DNA of 6,118 nt from Clostridiales bacterium. Lineage in GTDB: Bacteria > Bacillota > Clostridia > Peptostreptococcales > Anaerovoracaceae. The stretch's first letter is position 1, and every line of letters begins with the position of its first letter. Below the pieces are notes generated by a model. That model was not told the DNA's origin, made no database searches, and was given only the letters and a program-made list of their open reading frames with translations. The DNA lies in assembly GCA_012511395.1 (NCBI GenBank), contig JAAZGD010000092.1:1-6118 (forward strand), written 5' to 3'. A program made the position numbers and the translations under genes. Below are positions 1-6,066 of the stretch, piece after piece.

Positions 1-1
1 A

Positions 2-1396
2 TATATTATAGGCCAGGACGAGGCGAAAAAGTCAGTGGCCATTGCTCTCAGAAACAGATACAGGAGAAGCTTGCTTTCCGATGAGTGGAAAGAGGAAATA
101 TATCCTAAAAATATTCTGATGATGGGAGCCACAGGGGTAGGTAAAACTGAGATTGCAAGAAGGCTTGCAAGGCTTATGGATGCCCCCTTTGTTAAGGTGG
201 AGGCCACAAAATTTACGGAAGTGGGTTATGTGGGAAGAGATGTGGACTCCATGGTGCGTGATCTGGTGGAAGCTGCCATAAGAATGAAGAAACAGAGCAA
301 GCTTTCTGAAAAGTACAATGTGGCGGAGGAAATTGCGGAAGAGAGAATAGTGGAAGCCATAATAGATAAAAACTTCCCGGGAAGAGCTGCCAAGGGAGCA
401 ACAGGCGGTACAAGAAATCCTTTTGAAGCTATTTTAGGAAGCGCCGGCTATAAAACACAGAAGGAGCAGTACAAGGAGCAGATGTCCCAAGCCGATAGAA
501 AGGAAGAGGGAGAAGTTGATATTGAGCTTGCCATGGAGCAGGTGAGAATACAGCTTGCTGAAGGTCGCCTTGAGGAGGAGTATATAGAGATCAAGGTAGA
601 TGATGTGCCAAAGGGCGGCAATATAGATTTAGCAGACGGGGGAATGATTGCCATAGGAAATATCTTTGGAGACATGATGCCAAAGAAGAAAAAGACGAAG
701 AAGGTTAAAGTTAAGGATGCCAGAAAAATCCTGAAAGAACAGGAGGCACAAAACTTAATAGATATGGACCAGGTAACTGAGGAAGCCTTAAGAGATGCAG
801 AACAAAACGGTATCATCTTCATAGACGAGATAGATAAAATTGCATCGGGAGGAGGCTACAGAGTAGGCGCAGACGTTTCCAGAGAAGGCGTCCAAAGGGA
901 CATTCTTCCAATTGTGGAAGGTTCTGTAATTAATACGAAGTATGGCCCTGTAAAGACTGACCATATGCTGTTTATAGGAGCAGGTGCCTTTCATACTGCA
1001 AAGCCCTCCGACTTGATACCGGAGCTTCAGGGAAGATTTCCCATCAGAGTGGAATTGGAGAATCTCACTAAGGATGACTTTTTAAAGATCCTTACGATTC
1101 CTGAGAATGCTTTAATTAAACAGCATAAACTTCTTCTTGAAACAGAAGGAGTGGAGGTAGAATTTACAGAGGATGCCTGCGAGGAAATTGCCGGTATGGC
1201 ATTTCTTATGAATGAACAGGCTGAAAACATTGGAGCAAGAAGGCTTCACACAGTAATGGAAAAGCTGTTGGAAGATATTTCCTTTAACATAACAGATATG
1301 ATTTCAGAAGGAAGAATCGTAATCAATAAAGAATATGTGGAAGAAAAGGTAAAGGAAAAGATTCAAACGGAAGATCCTGACAGATATATTCTTTAA
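2..1396 (+). CDS. hslU: ATP-dependent protease ATPase subunit HslU (ClpY), 5' partial
   Basis: AAA+ unfoldase ring that binds ATP, unfolds substrate proteins and threads them into the HslV (ClpQ) peptidase in the cytoplasm. The frame is open from base 2 and already matches the family there (YIIGQDEAKKSVAIALRNR), so the GTG at 35 is an internal valine and the true start lies upstream; about 15 residues are missing compared with E. coli HslU. Numbering visible residues from base 2: Walker A GATGVGKT ~42-49, pore loop GYVG ~75-78, the family-specific I-domain ~115-240, Walker B IIFIDEID ~271-278, a QGR arginine ~345 and sensor-2 GARR ~411-414. The C-terminus ends RYIL, matching the E. coli RFIL tail that docks into HslV. 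The I-domain is about 30 residues longer than I recall for E. coli. The hslV-hslU-codY order is familiar from Bacillus, where xerC/codV precedes it. All catalytic motifs are intact. Confidence 0.97.
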   Translation, partial: YIIGQDEAKKSVAIALRNRYRRSLLSDEWKEEIYPKNILMMGATGVGKTEIARRLARLMDAPFVKVEATKFTEVGYVGRDVDSMVRDLVEAAIRMKKQSKLSEKYNVAEEIAEERIVEAIIDKNFPGRAAKGATGGTRNPFEAILGSAGYKTQKEQYKEQMSQADRKEEGEVDIELAMEQVRIQLAEGRLEEEYIEIKVDDVPKGGNIDLADGGMIAIGNIFGDMMPKKKKTKKVKVKDARKILKEQEAQNLIDMDQVTEEALRDAEQNGIIFIDEIDKIASGGGYRVGADVSREGVQRDILPIVEGSVINTKYGPVKTDHMLFIGAGAFHTAKPSDLIPELQGRFPIRVELENLTKDDFLKILTIPENALIKQHKLLLETEGVEVEFTEDACEEIAGMAFLMNEQAENIGARRLHTVMEKLLEDISFNITDMISEGRIVINKEYVEEKVKEKIQTEDPDRYIL

Positions 1397-1414
1397 GTTT
1401 TACATGTAATCACA

Positions 1415-1429
1415 AATTTTTAGAAAAAT
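1415..1429 (+). promoter_or_regulatory. CodY-binding box upstream of codY (autoregulation)
   Basis: The 15-mer AATTTTTAGAAAAAT matches the published CodY box consensus AATTTTCWGAAAATT at 13 of 15 positions, with mismatches at positions 7 and 14. It lies between hslU and codY, 14 bp upstream of the -35 of the proposed codY promoter. Autoregulation of codY is known in several Firmicutes; here it is inferred from the site alone. The region is AT-rich, which raises the chance of a random match, but two mismatches in a 123-bp gap just ahead of codY is a good hit. Confidence 0.68.
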
Positions 1430-1443
1430 AAGAATATTTCGTA

Positions 1444-1472
1444 TTGTAAAAAGGCAACGTTGACGGTATAAT
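1444..1472 (+). promoter_or_regulatory. Putative sigma-A promoter of codY
   Basis: A perfect -10 TATAAT (1467-1472) is preceded by a 17-bp spacer and a -35 TTGTAA (1444-1449, 4 of 6 matches to TTGACA). Transcription would start near 1479, giving a codY leader of about 40 nt that contains the AAGGAG ribosome binding site at 1506-1511. The -10 lies in the apical loop of the terminator hairpin at 1449-1492, so the two signals overlap. TTGACG at 1460-1465 resembles a -35 but has no -10 at a usable distance. codY could also be reached by read-through from hslU. Confidence 0.5.
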
Positions 1473-1492
1473 TTACCATAATGTTGCTTTTT
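1449..1492 (+). terminator. Intrinsic terminator after hslU
   Basis: Arms GCAACGTT (1454-1461) and AATGTTGC (1480-1487) pair with one G-U. The stem extends outward through one more G-U and four A-T pairs (1449-1453 with 1488-1492), and inward after a small internal loop through GGTA/TACC (1465-1468 with 1474-1477) around a TAATT loop. The 3' arm runs straight into TTTTT, and the 5' side is A-rich, so it could also act on the opposite strand. It probably ends the hslVU transcript, perhaps only in part, since codY follows closely. Confidence 0.65.
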
Positions 1493-1519
1493 ATATTAAG
1501 TGAATAAGGAGTATTTAAA

Positions 1520-2296
1520 ATGAGTAAAGAGGTATTGGGTGGTATAAGAAAATTAAACTGGGTTCTGCAGGAATCGGGCGGAGGCGGCTTCTCCTTTAGT
1601 GAGCTCTGTGCCATAATGAGCGAATTAACGGATGCTAATACCTATATCCTTAATGCCAGAGGGAAAATATTGGCCGTACATTACGTCATAGAAGCTGACA
1701 GCGCAGCTATTTCGGACCCTGAAACAGGAGCTGATTTCTTCCCTTTGGAATACAATGAAGAGCTTATGAAGGTGGATAAAACCATTTATAACATGACGCC
1801 TCAAGAGGTTATGAAGATATTTAAATATGAATATGAAACTCTTGACAAGTACTATATGGTAGTACCCATTATAGGAGGCGGTCAAAGATGGGGCACTGTA
1901 GTATTGGTAAGATACGAACCTGCCTTTGATGAGGTGGACATAGCTTTAGGTGAATACGGTGCCACTGTAGTAGGCCTCGAAATTCAAAACAGAAAGGCTT
2001 TGGAAAACGAAGAGGAGGAAAGAAAAAGAGCTACTGTTCAGATGGCTCTGGGAACTTTGTCCTACTCTGAAATGGGTGCGGTAACTAAAATTTTCGAAGA
2101 GCTGGGAGGCACGGAAGGAATTCTTGTGGCTTCAAAAATCGCAGACCACGAAAAGATTACAAGATCGGTAATAGTAAATGCACTAAGAAAGCTGGAGTCT
2201 GCAGGAGTTATTGAATCAAGAAGTTTAGGGATGAAGGGAACCCACATAAAGGTTACAAATTCCAAATTCTACGAGGAATTGAACAAAATATCATAA
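1520..2296 (+). CDS. codY: GTP-sensing global transcriptional regulator CodY
   Basis: Cytoplasmic DNA-binding repressor/activator that in Firmicutes responds to branched-chain amino acids and GTP and controls amino-acid uptake, synthesis and stationary-phase genes. The 258-residue length is typical. The N-terminal GAF-type sensing domain spans ~1-155 (PIIGGGQRWGT at 116-126, EYGATVVG at 145-152), a linker helix ~156-175, and a winged helix-turn-helix ~180-258 with the near-invariant segment from ASKIAD (204) to MKGTHIKV (238-245). The ATG at 1520 is chosen because AAGGAG (1506-1511) sits 8 nt upstream and the protein begins like other CodYs (IRKLNWVLQ). The region from ~52 to ~113 is poorly conserved: I find no counterpart of the Bacillus ligand residue Arg61 or of its Thr96-x-Phe98 loop, although the end of the domain is intact. 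A CodY box and promoter lie upstream and a terminator downstream. Family certain; effector specificity is not. Confidence 0.96.
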   Translation: MSKEVLGGIRKLNWVLQESGGGGFSFSELCAIMSELTDANTYILNARGKILAVHYVIEADSAAISDPETGADFFPLEYNEELMKVDKTIYNMTPQEVMKIFKYEYETLDKYYMVVPIIGGGQRWGTVVLVRYEPAFDEVDIALGEYGATVVGLEIQNRKALENEEEERKRATVQMALGTLSYSEMGAVTKIFEELGGTEGILVASKIADHEKITRSVIVNALRKLESAGVIESRSLGMKGTHIKVTNSKFYEELNKIS

Positions 2297-2306
2297 AGAG
2301 AAAAAC

Positions 2307-2328
2307 GTCTCCCCTAAGGAGACTTTTT
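2307..2328 (+). terminator. Intrinsic terminator after codY
   Basis: A perfect 6-bp stem GTCTCC (2307-2312) / GGAGAC (2318-2323) with a CCTAA loop is followed by TTTTT (2324-2328). It starts 10 bp after the codY stop and ends 14 bp before the hflX start, so it separates codY from hflX. I see no convincing promoter between it and hflX, so some read-through or a promoter inside codY is needed to express hflX. Confidence 0.72.
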
Positions 2329-2342
2329 CAAATGAGGAGAAA

Positions 2343-3608
2343 ATGGCAGAACTGATTACCGTAAAATCGAAGGAAGAATACAAAGCCGTTATTATTGGCG
2401 TTAAACAAAGAAAATCCATTGACTATTCCATGGATGAGCTTGAAGGACTTGCCATAGCAAGAGGAGTTACAGTTCTTGAAAAGACGGTGCAGACAGTAAA
2501 CAAAATCAACCAAAGCACCTATTTGGGAAAAGGAAAAATTGAAGAGCTAAAGCTTATGGTGGAAGCTCTTGACTGCAATTTAGTAATTGCAAACGATGAG
2601 CTTTCAGGAATCCAGACCAGAAATCTTGAAGATGCCCTTAAGGTTCAAGTAATAGACAGAACAATTCTTATCCTTGATATCTTCGCAGAAAGGGCAACCA
2701 CTCTTGAAGGAAAACTTCAGGTGGAGCTGGCTCAGCTGGAACACAGACTTACAAGGCTGACAGGAAAGGGTATTGCCATGTCAAACCCCGGAGCCGGCAT
2801 AGGCACCAGAGGGCCCGGTGAAAAGAAGCTGGAGGTTGACAGAAGGCATATAACGAAAAGAATTTACGATATAAAAAAAGAACTGAAGGAAGCTGACAAA
2901 ACAAGAAGGACTAAAAGGAAGAAGGCTGAAAAAGCCGGACTGCCTCTCGTATCCTTGGTGGGATACACAAACTCGGGAAAGTCGGCCATTATGAACAGAA
3001 TCCTTATGATGACAGGAAAAGAAGATAAGATCGTCTTTGAAGAGGACCTTCTCTTTGCCACCCTTGATACCAGCAAAAGACTGATCAAAGCCAAAGACAA
3101 CAGGGATTTTCTCTTAACAGATACAGTAGGCTTTGTCAGCAAGCTGCCCCATCCTTTGGTGAAAGCTTTTAGGGCTACATTGGAGGAGGCTTCACAAAGT
3201 GATTTAATTCTGGTAGTGGTGGACGGAGCTTCATCCTATCAGGACTTTCATCTGGAGGTTACCGAGGAGGTGTTAAGGGAGCTTTCTTTAAGCCATAAGG
3301 AAAGGCTGACAGTATTTAATAAGGAAGATCTTTTTAAGGAGGACCTGGAGGTAAAGGGAAAGGATAATATTGCGGTATCCGCAAGGACAGGTTTTAACTT
3401 TGACAAGCTCCTTGGGGAAATTACGGAAAGGCTCTATAGGGATGAGCTGATAGCAGACCTTTTAATACCCTTTGAAAGAGGTGATATCCTTTCTTATCTT
3501 ATGAAGCATAACAGGGTGATGTATATTAAGCATACAGAAAAGGGAACGGAATTAAAGGTGGCGGTAAAGGAAGAGGAATATAAGAAACTGAAAGAGTTTT
3601 ATAGGTAA
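2343..3608 (+). CDS. hflX: Ribosome-associated GTPase HflX
   Basis: TRAFAC-class GTPase (Obg-HflX group) that binds the 50S ribosomal subunit; in E. coli and other bacteria it splits stalled 70S ribosomes during heat or antibiotic stress. The 421 residues show the N-terminal HflX domain (YLGKGKIEEL 60-69, VIDRTILILDIFAERA 103-118, LEGKLQVELAQL 121-132), the glycine-rich linker GAGIGTRGPGEKKLEVDRR (150-168), a basic coiled region ~170-198, then the G domain: G1 GYTNSGKS 207-214, G3 DTVGF 260-264, G4 NKED 326-329, G5 SAR 346-348. A ~70-residue C-terminal domain follows. All nucleotide-binding motifs are intact. The ATG at 2343 is preceded by GAGGAG (2334-2339), rather close to the start; no other in-frame start fits the family's N-terminus better. 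yigZ follows after 6 bp, so the two are likely one operon. Confidence 0.96.
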   Translation: MAELITVKSKEEYKAVIIGVKQRKSIDYSMDELEGLAIARGVTVLEKTVQTVNKINQSTYLGKGKIEELKLMVEALDCNLVIANDELSGIQTRNLEDALKVQVIDRTILILDIFAERATTLEGKLQVELAQLEHRLTRLTGKGIAMSNPGAGIGTRGPGEKKLEVDRRHITKRIYDIKKELKEADKTRRTKRKKAEKAGLPLVSLVGYTNSGKSAIMNRILMMTGKEDKIVFEEDLLFATLDTSKRLIKAKDNRDFLLTDTVGFVSKLPHPLVKAFRATLEEASQSDLILVVVDGASSYQDFHLEVTEEVLRELSLSHKERLTVFNKEDLFKEDLEVKGKDNIAVSARTGFNFDKLLGEITERLYRDELIADLLIPFERGDILSYLMKHNRVMYIKHTEKGTELKVAVKEEEYKKLKEFYR

Positions 3609-3614
3609 AGAATA

Positions 3615-4268
3615 ATGGAGTACAAAACATTGTACAGGGAAGGAACCTTCTCTGAAACCTTCGAAAAATCAAAATTCATAGGCCACGCAAAACCCGTATC
3701 ATCCAAAGAGGAGGCCTTGGAGTATCTTAAAGGCATAAGGGAGAAGTATAAAGATGCCACCCATAACGTGCCTGCCATTATAACAGGTCACACCATGGAG
3801 TATCAGTGGTCTTCGGAGGACGGGGAACCTCAAGGCACGGCAGGGGCCCCTGTTCTGAGAATGATGAAGGAGGAAGGATTAACCAATTTAATAGTAGTGG
3901 TTACAAGATACTTTGGAGGCATTAAACTGGGCCCGGGAGGCTTGATAAGAGCATATCTTGCAGTTGCAAAGGGCGCAATTGAAGACTCTAAAATTGCCTC
4001 CGTATCTTTAAGGGAAAAGGCAACAGTGAAGCTTGAATATAAATACTTCCATAAGCTTGCTGCCTTAAGTTTTTTAACAGATGAAGGTGGTAATCCTTTG
4101 TTCATAACAGGAGATGCAAAGTATGAAGAAGAAGTCATAGTCCCCCTTACTTACAATCCGGAAAACAGAGGGAAAATCCAAAATATTCTAGGGGATCTTA
4201 CCCAGGGCGCCTTTGAGGTGCTTTCTTTGGAAAAAGAGGAAGTAAAAGAAATGTCAGGAAAATACTGA
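3615..4268 (+). CDS. yigZ: YigZ/YvyE family protein (IMPACT N-terminal domain, UPF0029)
   Basis: Member of the YigZ family, the bacterial relatives of eukaryotic IMPACT, a translation-stress regulator; the biochemical role in bacteria is not firmly established. The 217 residues match the usual ~205-220. The N-terminal UPF0029 domain (~1-125) carries SKFIGHA (19-25), DATHNVPA (47-54), SSEDGEPQGTAGAP (66-79) and the signature TRYFGGIKLGPGGLIRAY (97-114). The C-terminal DUF1949-like ferredoxin fold covers ~138-205. The ATG at 3615 comes 6 bp after the hflX stop with only a weak AGG-type ribosome binding site (3603-3605), which suggests translational coupling to hflX. No terminator is visible after it, so the hflX-yigZ message may run into the antiporter gene. 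Sometimes annotated as an elongation-factor-like or protease-like protein; neither label is supported by the sequence. Confidence 0.94.
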   Translation: MEYKTLYREGTFSETFEKSKFIGHAKPVSSKEEALEYLKGIREKYKDATHNVPAIITGHTMEYQWSSEDGEPQGTAGAPVLRMMKEEGLTNLIVVVTRYFGGIKLGPGGLIRAYLAVAKGAIEDSKIASVSLREKATVKLEYKYFHKLAALSFLTDEGGNPLFITGDAKYEEEVIVPLTYNPENRGKIQNILGDLTQGAFEVLSLEKEEVKEMSGKY

Positions 4269-4273
4269 AAATT
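4259..4273 (+). promoter_or_regulatory. Candidate CodY box upstream of the NhaC-family gene
   Basis: AAAATACTGAAAATT matches the CodY consensus AATTTTCWGAAAATT at 12 of 15 positions; the right-hand nine bases are perfect. It overlaps the yigZ stop codon and ends 11 bp before the -35 of the antiporter promoter, a placement like that of the box before codY (14 bp). Caution: an equally scoring 3-mismatch site exists inside hslU at 300-314, so a match of this strength can arise by chance. Confidence 0.35.
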
Positions 4274-4284
4274 CACAATTCCTA

Positions 4285-4312
4285 TTGAAAAATAAAATAA
4301 ATCCCGTACAAT
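4285..4312 (+). promoter_or_regulatory. Putative sigma-A promoter of the NhaC-family gene
   Basis: -35 TTGAAA (4285-4290, 5 of 6), a 16-bp spacer and -10 TACAAT (4307-4312, 5 of 6) lie in the 80-bp gap after yigZ. Transcription would start near 4319, 30 nt before the ATG at 4349. The spacer is rich in A and T. Confidence 0.65.
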
Positions 4313-4330
4313 GAGAGCATAGTGTTTTGA

Positions 4331-4337
4331 AAGGAGG
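4331..4337 (+). promoter_or_regulatory. Strong ribosome binding site of the NhaC-family gene
   Basis: AAGGAGG, a full complement to the 3' end of 16S rRNA, followed by GAG. The next suitable start is the ATG at 4349, 11 nt away, which fixes the start of the antiporter. Confidence 0.8.
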
Positions 4338-4348
4338 AGTAAGATATT

Positions 4349-5821
4349 ATGAGCCTAAAATTCGGGGACTACAAAAAGACAATGAAGATTTACGGCCTTG
4401 TAGCCGTTATTTTCATTATTGCAATCACTTTTTCACCGAGTTATGGCGAGCATTTCGGTATTATCAGTGCACTGCCTGCAGCCTTTCTTTTATTTTATGT
4501 TTTCTACACAAAACGTATTTTAGAGGCTTTGATGCTGGGCGGACTCATGGGCTTTCTTATGGCCCACAAAGGCGGTTTCTTTTCACCATTAAGTGATGAA
4601 TTCCTAAACATCATGATGAACGAAGACATCGCATGGCTGTTCATTGTATGCGGCCTTATGGGAAGTATTATTGCATTGATAGAAAAAGCAGGCGGAGCTT
4701 TCGCCTTTGGAGAATGGGTCTCAAAAAGAGCTAAGACCGGAAGAGCGGCACTTGTTTGGACATATATTTTAGCACTAATGATGTTTATTGATGATTATCT
4801 TGCATGTCTAACAATCGGCGCTTCCATGACTCCCATCACAGATAGGTATAAGCAACCTAGAGAAATGCTGGCTTATGTAATCGACTCAACAGCAGCCCCA
4901 ATGTGTGTTCTCGTACCGATTTCCACATGGGCTATTTTTATCGGCAATCTTATGGTGCAAAATGGTTTGGCACCAAGAGGGCAAGGCGTGGTCTATTTCG
5001 TTAAGACCATACCTTTCAACTTTTACGCCTGGGCAGCCATGATTGTAACTTTACTTGTGGTTTTGGGGATAGTACCTAAAATCGGCCCCATGAGAGGAGC
5101 TTTCAGGAGAGTTGCAGAGACCGGGGTGCTGGCACCTCCAGGATCAGAAAAAATCGACATGAGAGCAGGGGAAGTTTTCGAGATTCCAAAGAATCCAAAG
5201 CTTGCCACCTTCTTTCTGCCTATTATCTGTCTGGTAGTGGCCACAATCACTTTGGATGTGGATATGCAGAAAGGTGTTATAACCACCTGTGCATTTATTT
5301 TCGTCTACTATGTGTTTACAGGAATATTAAGTCCTGAAGACTATATGGACCTTTTGATCAAGGGAATCAGAAATATGCTGTTCCCCTTGTTCATGGTAAT
5401 TTTAGCATATTTCTTTGCGGCAGCCTGTGAACAGATTGGGTTTATTGAATTTGCAGTTGATGTAGGTATGAGATATGTAACTCCTGCCTACCTCCCGCTG
5501 GTCATCTTAATAACCTTTGATATTACAGAGTTTGTTATGGGAATAAGCTGGGGTATGTATGTAATAGCCATGCCTATAGTAATCCCACTTTCTGCAGCCT
5601 TGGGAACAAATCCATTTGTCTGCGTAGGCGCAGTATGTTCTGCCGGAGTGTGGGGAAGCCATATTTGTTTCTACTCAGATGCAACCATTCTTACCTCAGC
5701 AGCTTGCGGTTGTGACAACTTCCGCCACGCTCTTACTCAACTGCCATACGGTTTAATAGGGATGACTATTTCCATAACTGCATTCGTAGTAAGTGGAATG
5801 CTTGGAATAACTTTGGCATAA
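4349..5821 (+). CDS. Na+/H+ antiporter NhaC family protein
   Basis: Polytopic inner-membrane secondary transporter of the NhaC family (ion transporter superfamily). It probably exchanges protons or Na+ against another ion or a small organic solute; family members include Na+/H+ antiporters and the malate-lactate antiporter MleN, so the substrate is not settled. The 490 residues have about 11-13 hydrophobic segments, e.g. 13-29, 37-53, 57-72, 94-111, 133-147, 174-203, 225-243, 285-302, 309-326, 341-360, 381-412, 466-488, and a polar loop at 245-283. Family motifs: the acidic pair FIDDY (146-150), SMTPITDR (159-166), LAYVIDSTAAP (174-184) with ISTW (191-194), and C-terminal SHICFYSDATILTS (437-450) followed by CDNFRHALTQLPY (455-467). 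Usual NhaC versions read GDHCSPISDTT here, so this copy diverges. The C-terminal part is cysteine-rich (425, 430, 440, 453, 455). It has its own promoter, a strong ribosome binding site and a terminator, so it is probably monocistronic; a weak CodY-like box precedes it. Confidence 0.88.
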   Translation: MSLKFGDYKKTMKIYGLVAVIFIIAITFSPSYGEHFGIISALPAAFLLFYVFYTKRILEALMLGGLMGFLMAHKGGFFSPLSDEFLNIMMNEDIAWLFIVCGLMGSIIALIEKAGGAFAFGEWVSKRAKTGRAALVWTYILALMMFIDDYLACLTIGASMTPITDRYKQPREMLAYVIDSTAAPMCVLVPISTWAIFIGNLMVQNGLAPRGQGVVYFVKTIPFNFYAWAAMIVTLLVVLGIVPKIGPMRGAFRRVAETGVLAPPGSEKIDMRAGEVFEIPKNPKLATFFLPIICLVVATITLDVDMQKGVITTCAFIFVYYVFTGILSPEDYMDLLIKGIRNMLFPLFMVILAYFFAAACEQIGFIEFAVDVGMRYVTPAYLPLVILITFDITEFVMGISWGMYVIAMPIVIPLSAALGTNPFVCVGAVCSAGVWGSHICFYSDATILTSAACGCDNFRHALTQLPYGLIGMTISITAFVVSGMLGITLA

Positions 5822-5843
5822 TAAATAATACATGATATGACTT

Positions 5844-5870
5844 AGGGAGGGTAATCATGCCCTCCCTTTT
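5844..5870 (+). terminator. Intrinsic terminator after the NhaC-family gene
   Basis: A perfect 8-bp GC-rich stem AGGGAGGG (5844-5851) / CCCTCCCT (5860-5867) with an 8-nt loop, ending in TTTT (5867-5870). It starts 22 bp after the stop codon and separates the antiporter from the tRNA transcription unit. Confidence 0.88.
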
Positions 5871-5908
5871 AATTCAAATTTTACTACTAAATAATACGGC
5901 TAATAGTA

Positions 5909-5937
5909 TTGACAATGAAGGTGTCATAATGTATATT
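5909..5937 (+). promoter_or_regulatory. Sigma-A promoter of the tRNA cluster
   Basis: A perfect -35 TTGACA (5909-5914), an optimal 17-bp spacer and -10 TATATT (5932-5937, 5 of 6). Transcription would start near 5944, leaving a ~41-nt AT-rich leader to be trimmed by RNase P before tRNA-Val. The strength of the promoter fits a stable-RNA operon. An inverted repeat TGACA (5910-5914) / TGTCA (5922-5926) overlaps the -35 and the spacer. Confidence 0.8.
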
Positions 5938-5984
5938 TAATAACTGTGTCAAGTAAATAAAGTACTAGAAAAGATACTACATTA

Positions 5985-6060
5985 GGGCGCTTAGCTCAGC
6001 TGGGAGAGCACCTGCCTTACAAGCAGGGGGTCATAGGTTCGATCCCTATAGCGCCCACCA
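5985..6060 (+). tRNA. tRNA-Val (anticodon UAC)
   Basis: Complete cloverleaf of 76 nt with encoded CCA. The acceptor GGGCGCT (5985-5991) pairs with AGCGCCC (6050-6056), discriminator A6057, CCA 6058-6060. D stem GCTC/GAGC (5994-5997, 6006-6009). Anticodon stem CCTGC/GCAGG (6011-6015, 6023-6027) with loop CTTACAA; anticodon TAC at 6018-6020 reads GUA and, by wobble, other valine codons. Variable loop of 5 nt. T stem ATAGG/CCTAT (6033-6037, 6045-6049) with loop TTCGATC. All stems are fully paired. tRNA-Asp follows after 6 nt in the same transcript. Confidence 0.97.
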
Positions 6061-6066
6061 GTATAT

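Noticed and set aside
35..37. GTG as the start of hslU
   Set aside because: The 11 codons before it match the conserved HslU N-terminus (YIIGQDEAKKS), so the gene starts upstream of the window.
300..314. CodY-box-like 15-mer AGCTTTCTGAAAAGT
   Set aside because: It has only 3 mismatches to the consensus but lies in hslU codons for a normal stretch of the protein, far from any promoter. It is useful as a reminder that 3-mismatch matches occur by chance.
448..822. Minus-strand open frames opposite hslU, hflX, yigZ and the antiporter
   Set aside because: They mirror conserved plus-strand genes, are Ser/Phe/Leu-rich as antisense frames of such genes usually are, and lack ribosome binding sites and family motifs.
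2576..2591. Perfect inverted repeat GCAATT-TAGT-AATTGC
   Set aside because: It lies inside conserved hflX coding sequence with no T-run or promoter nearby; most likely incidental.
4327..4596. An 89-codon reading frame overlapping the start of the NhaC-family gene
   Set aside because: It begins upstream of the ribosome binding site and runs out of frame across a conserved membrane protein; its translation resembles no protein I know.
5918..5952. Possible minus-strand promoter with -35 TTGACA (5952-5947)
   Set aside because: No acceptable -10 occurs at 15-19 bp on that strand, and there is no minus-strand gene to drive.
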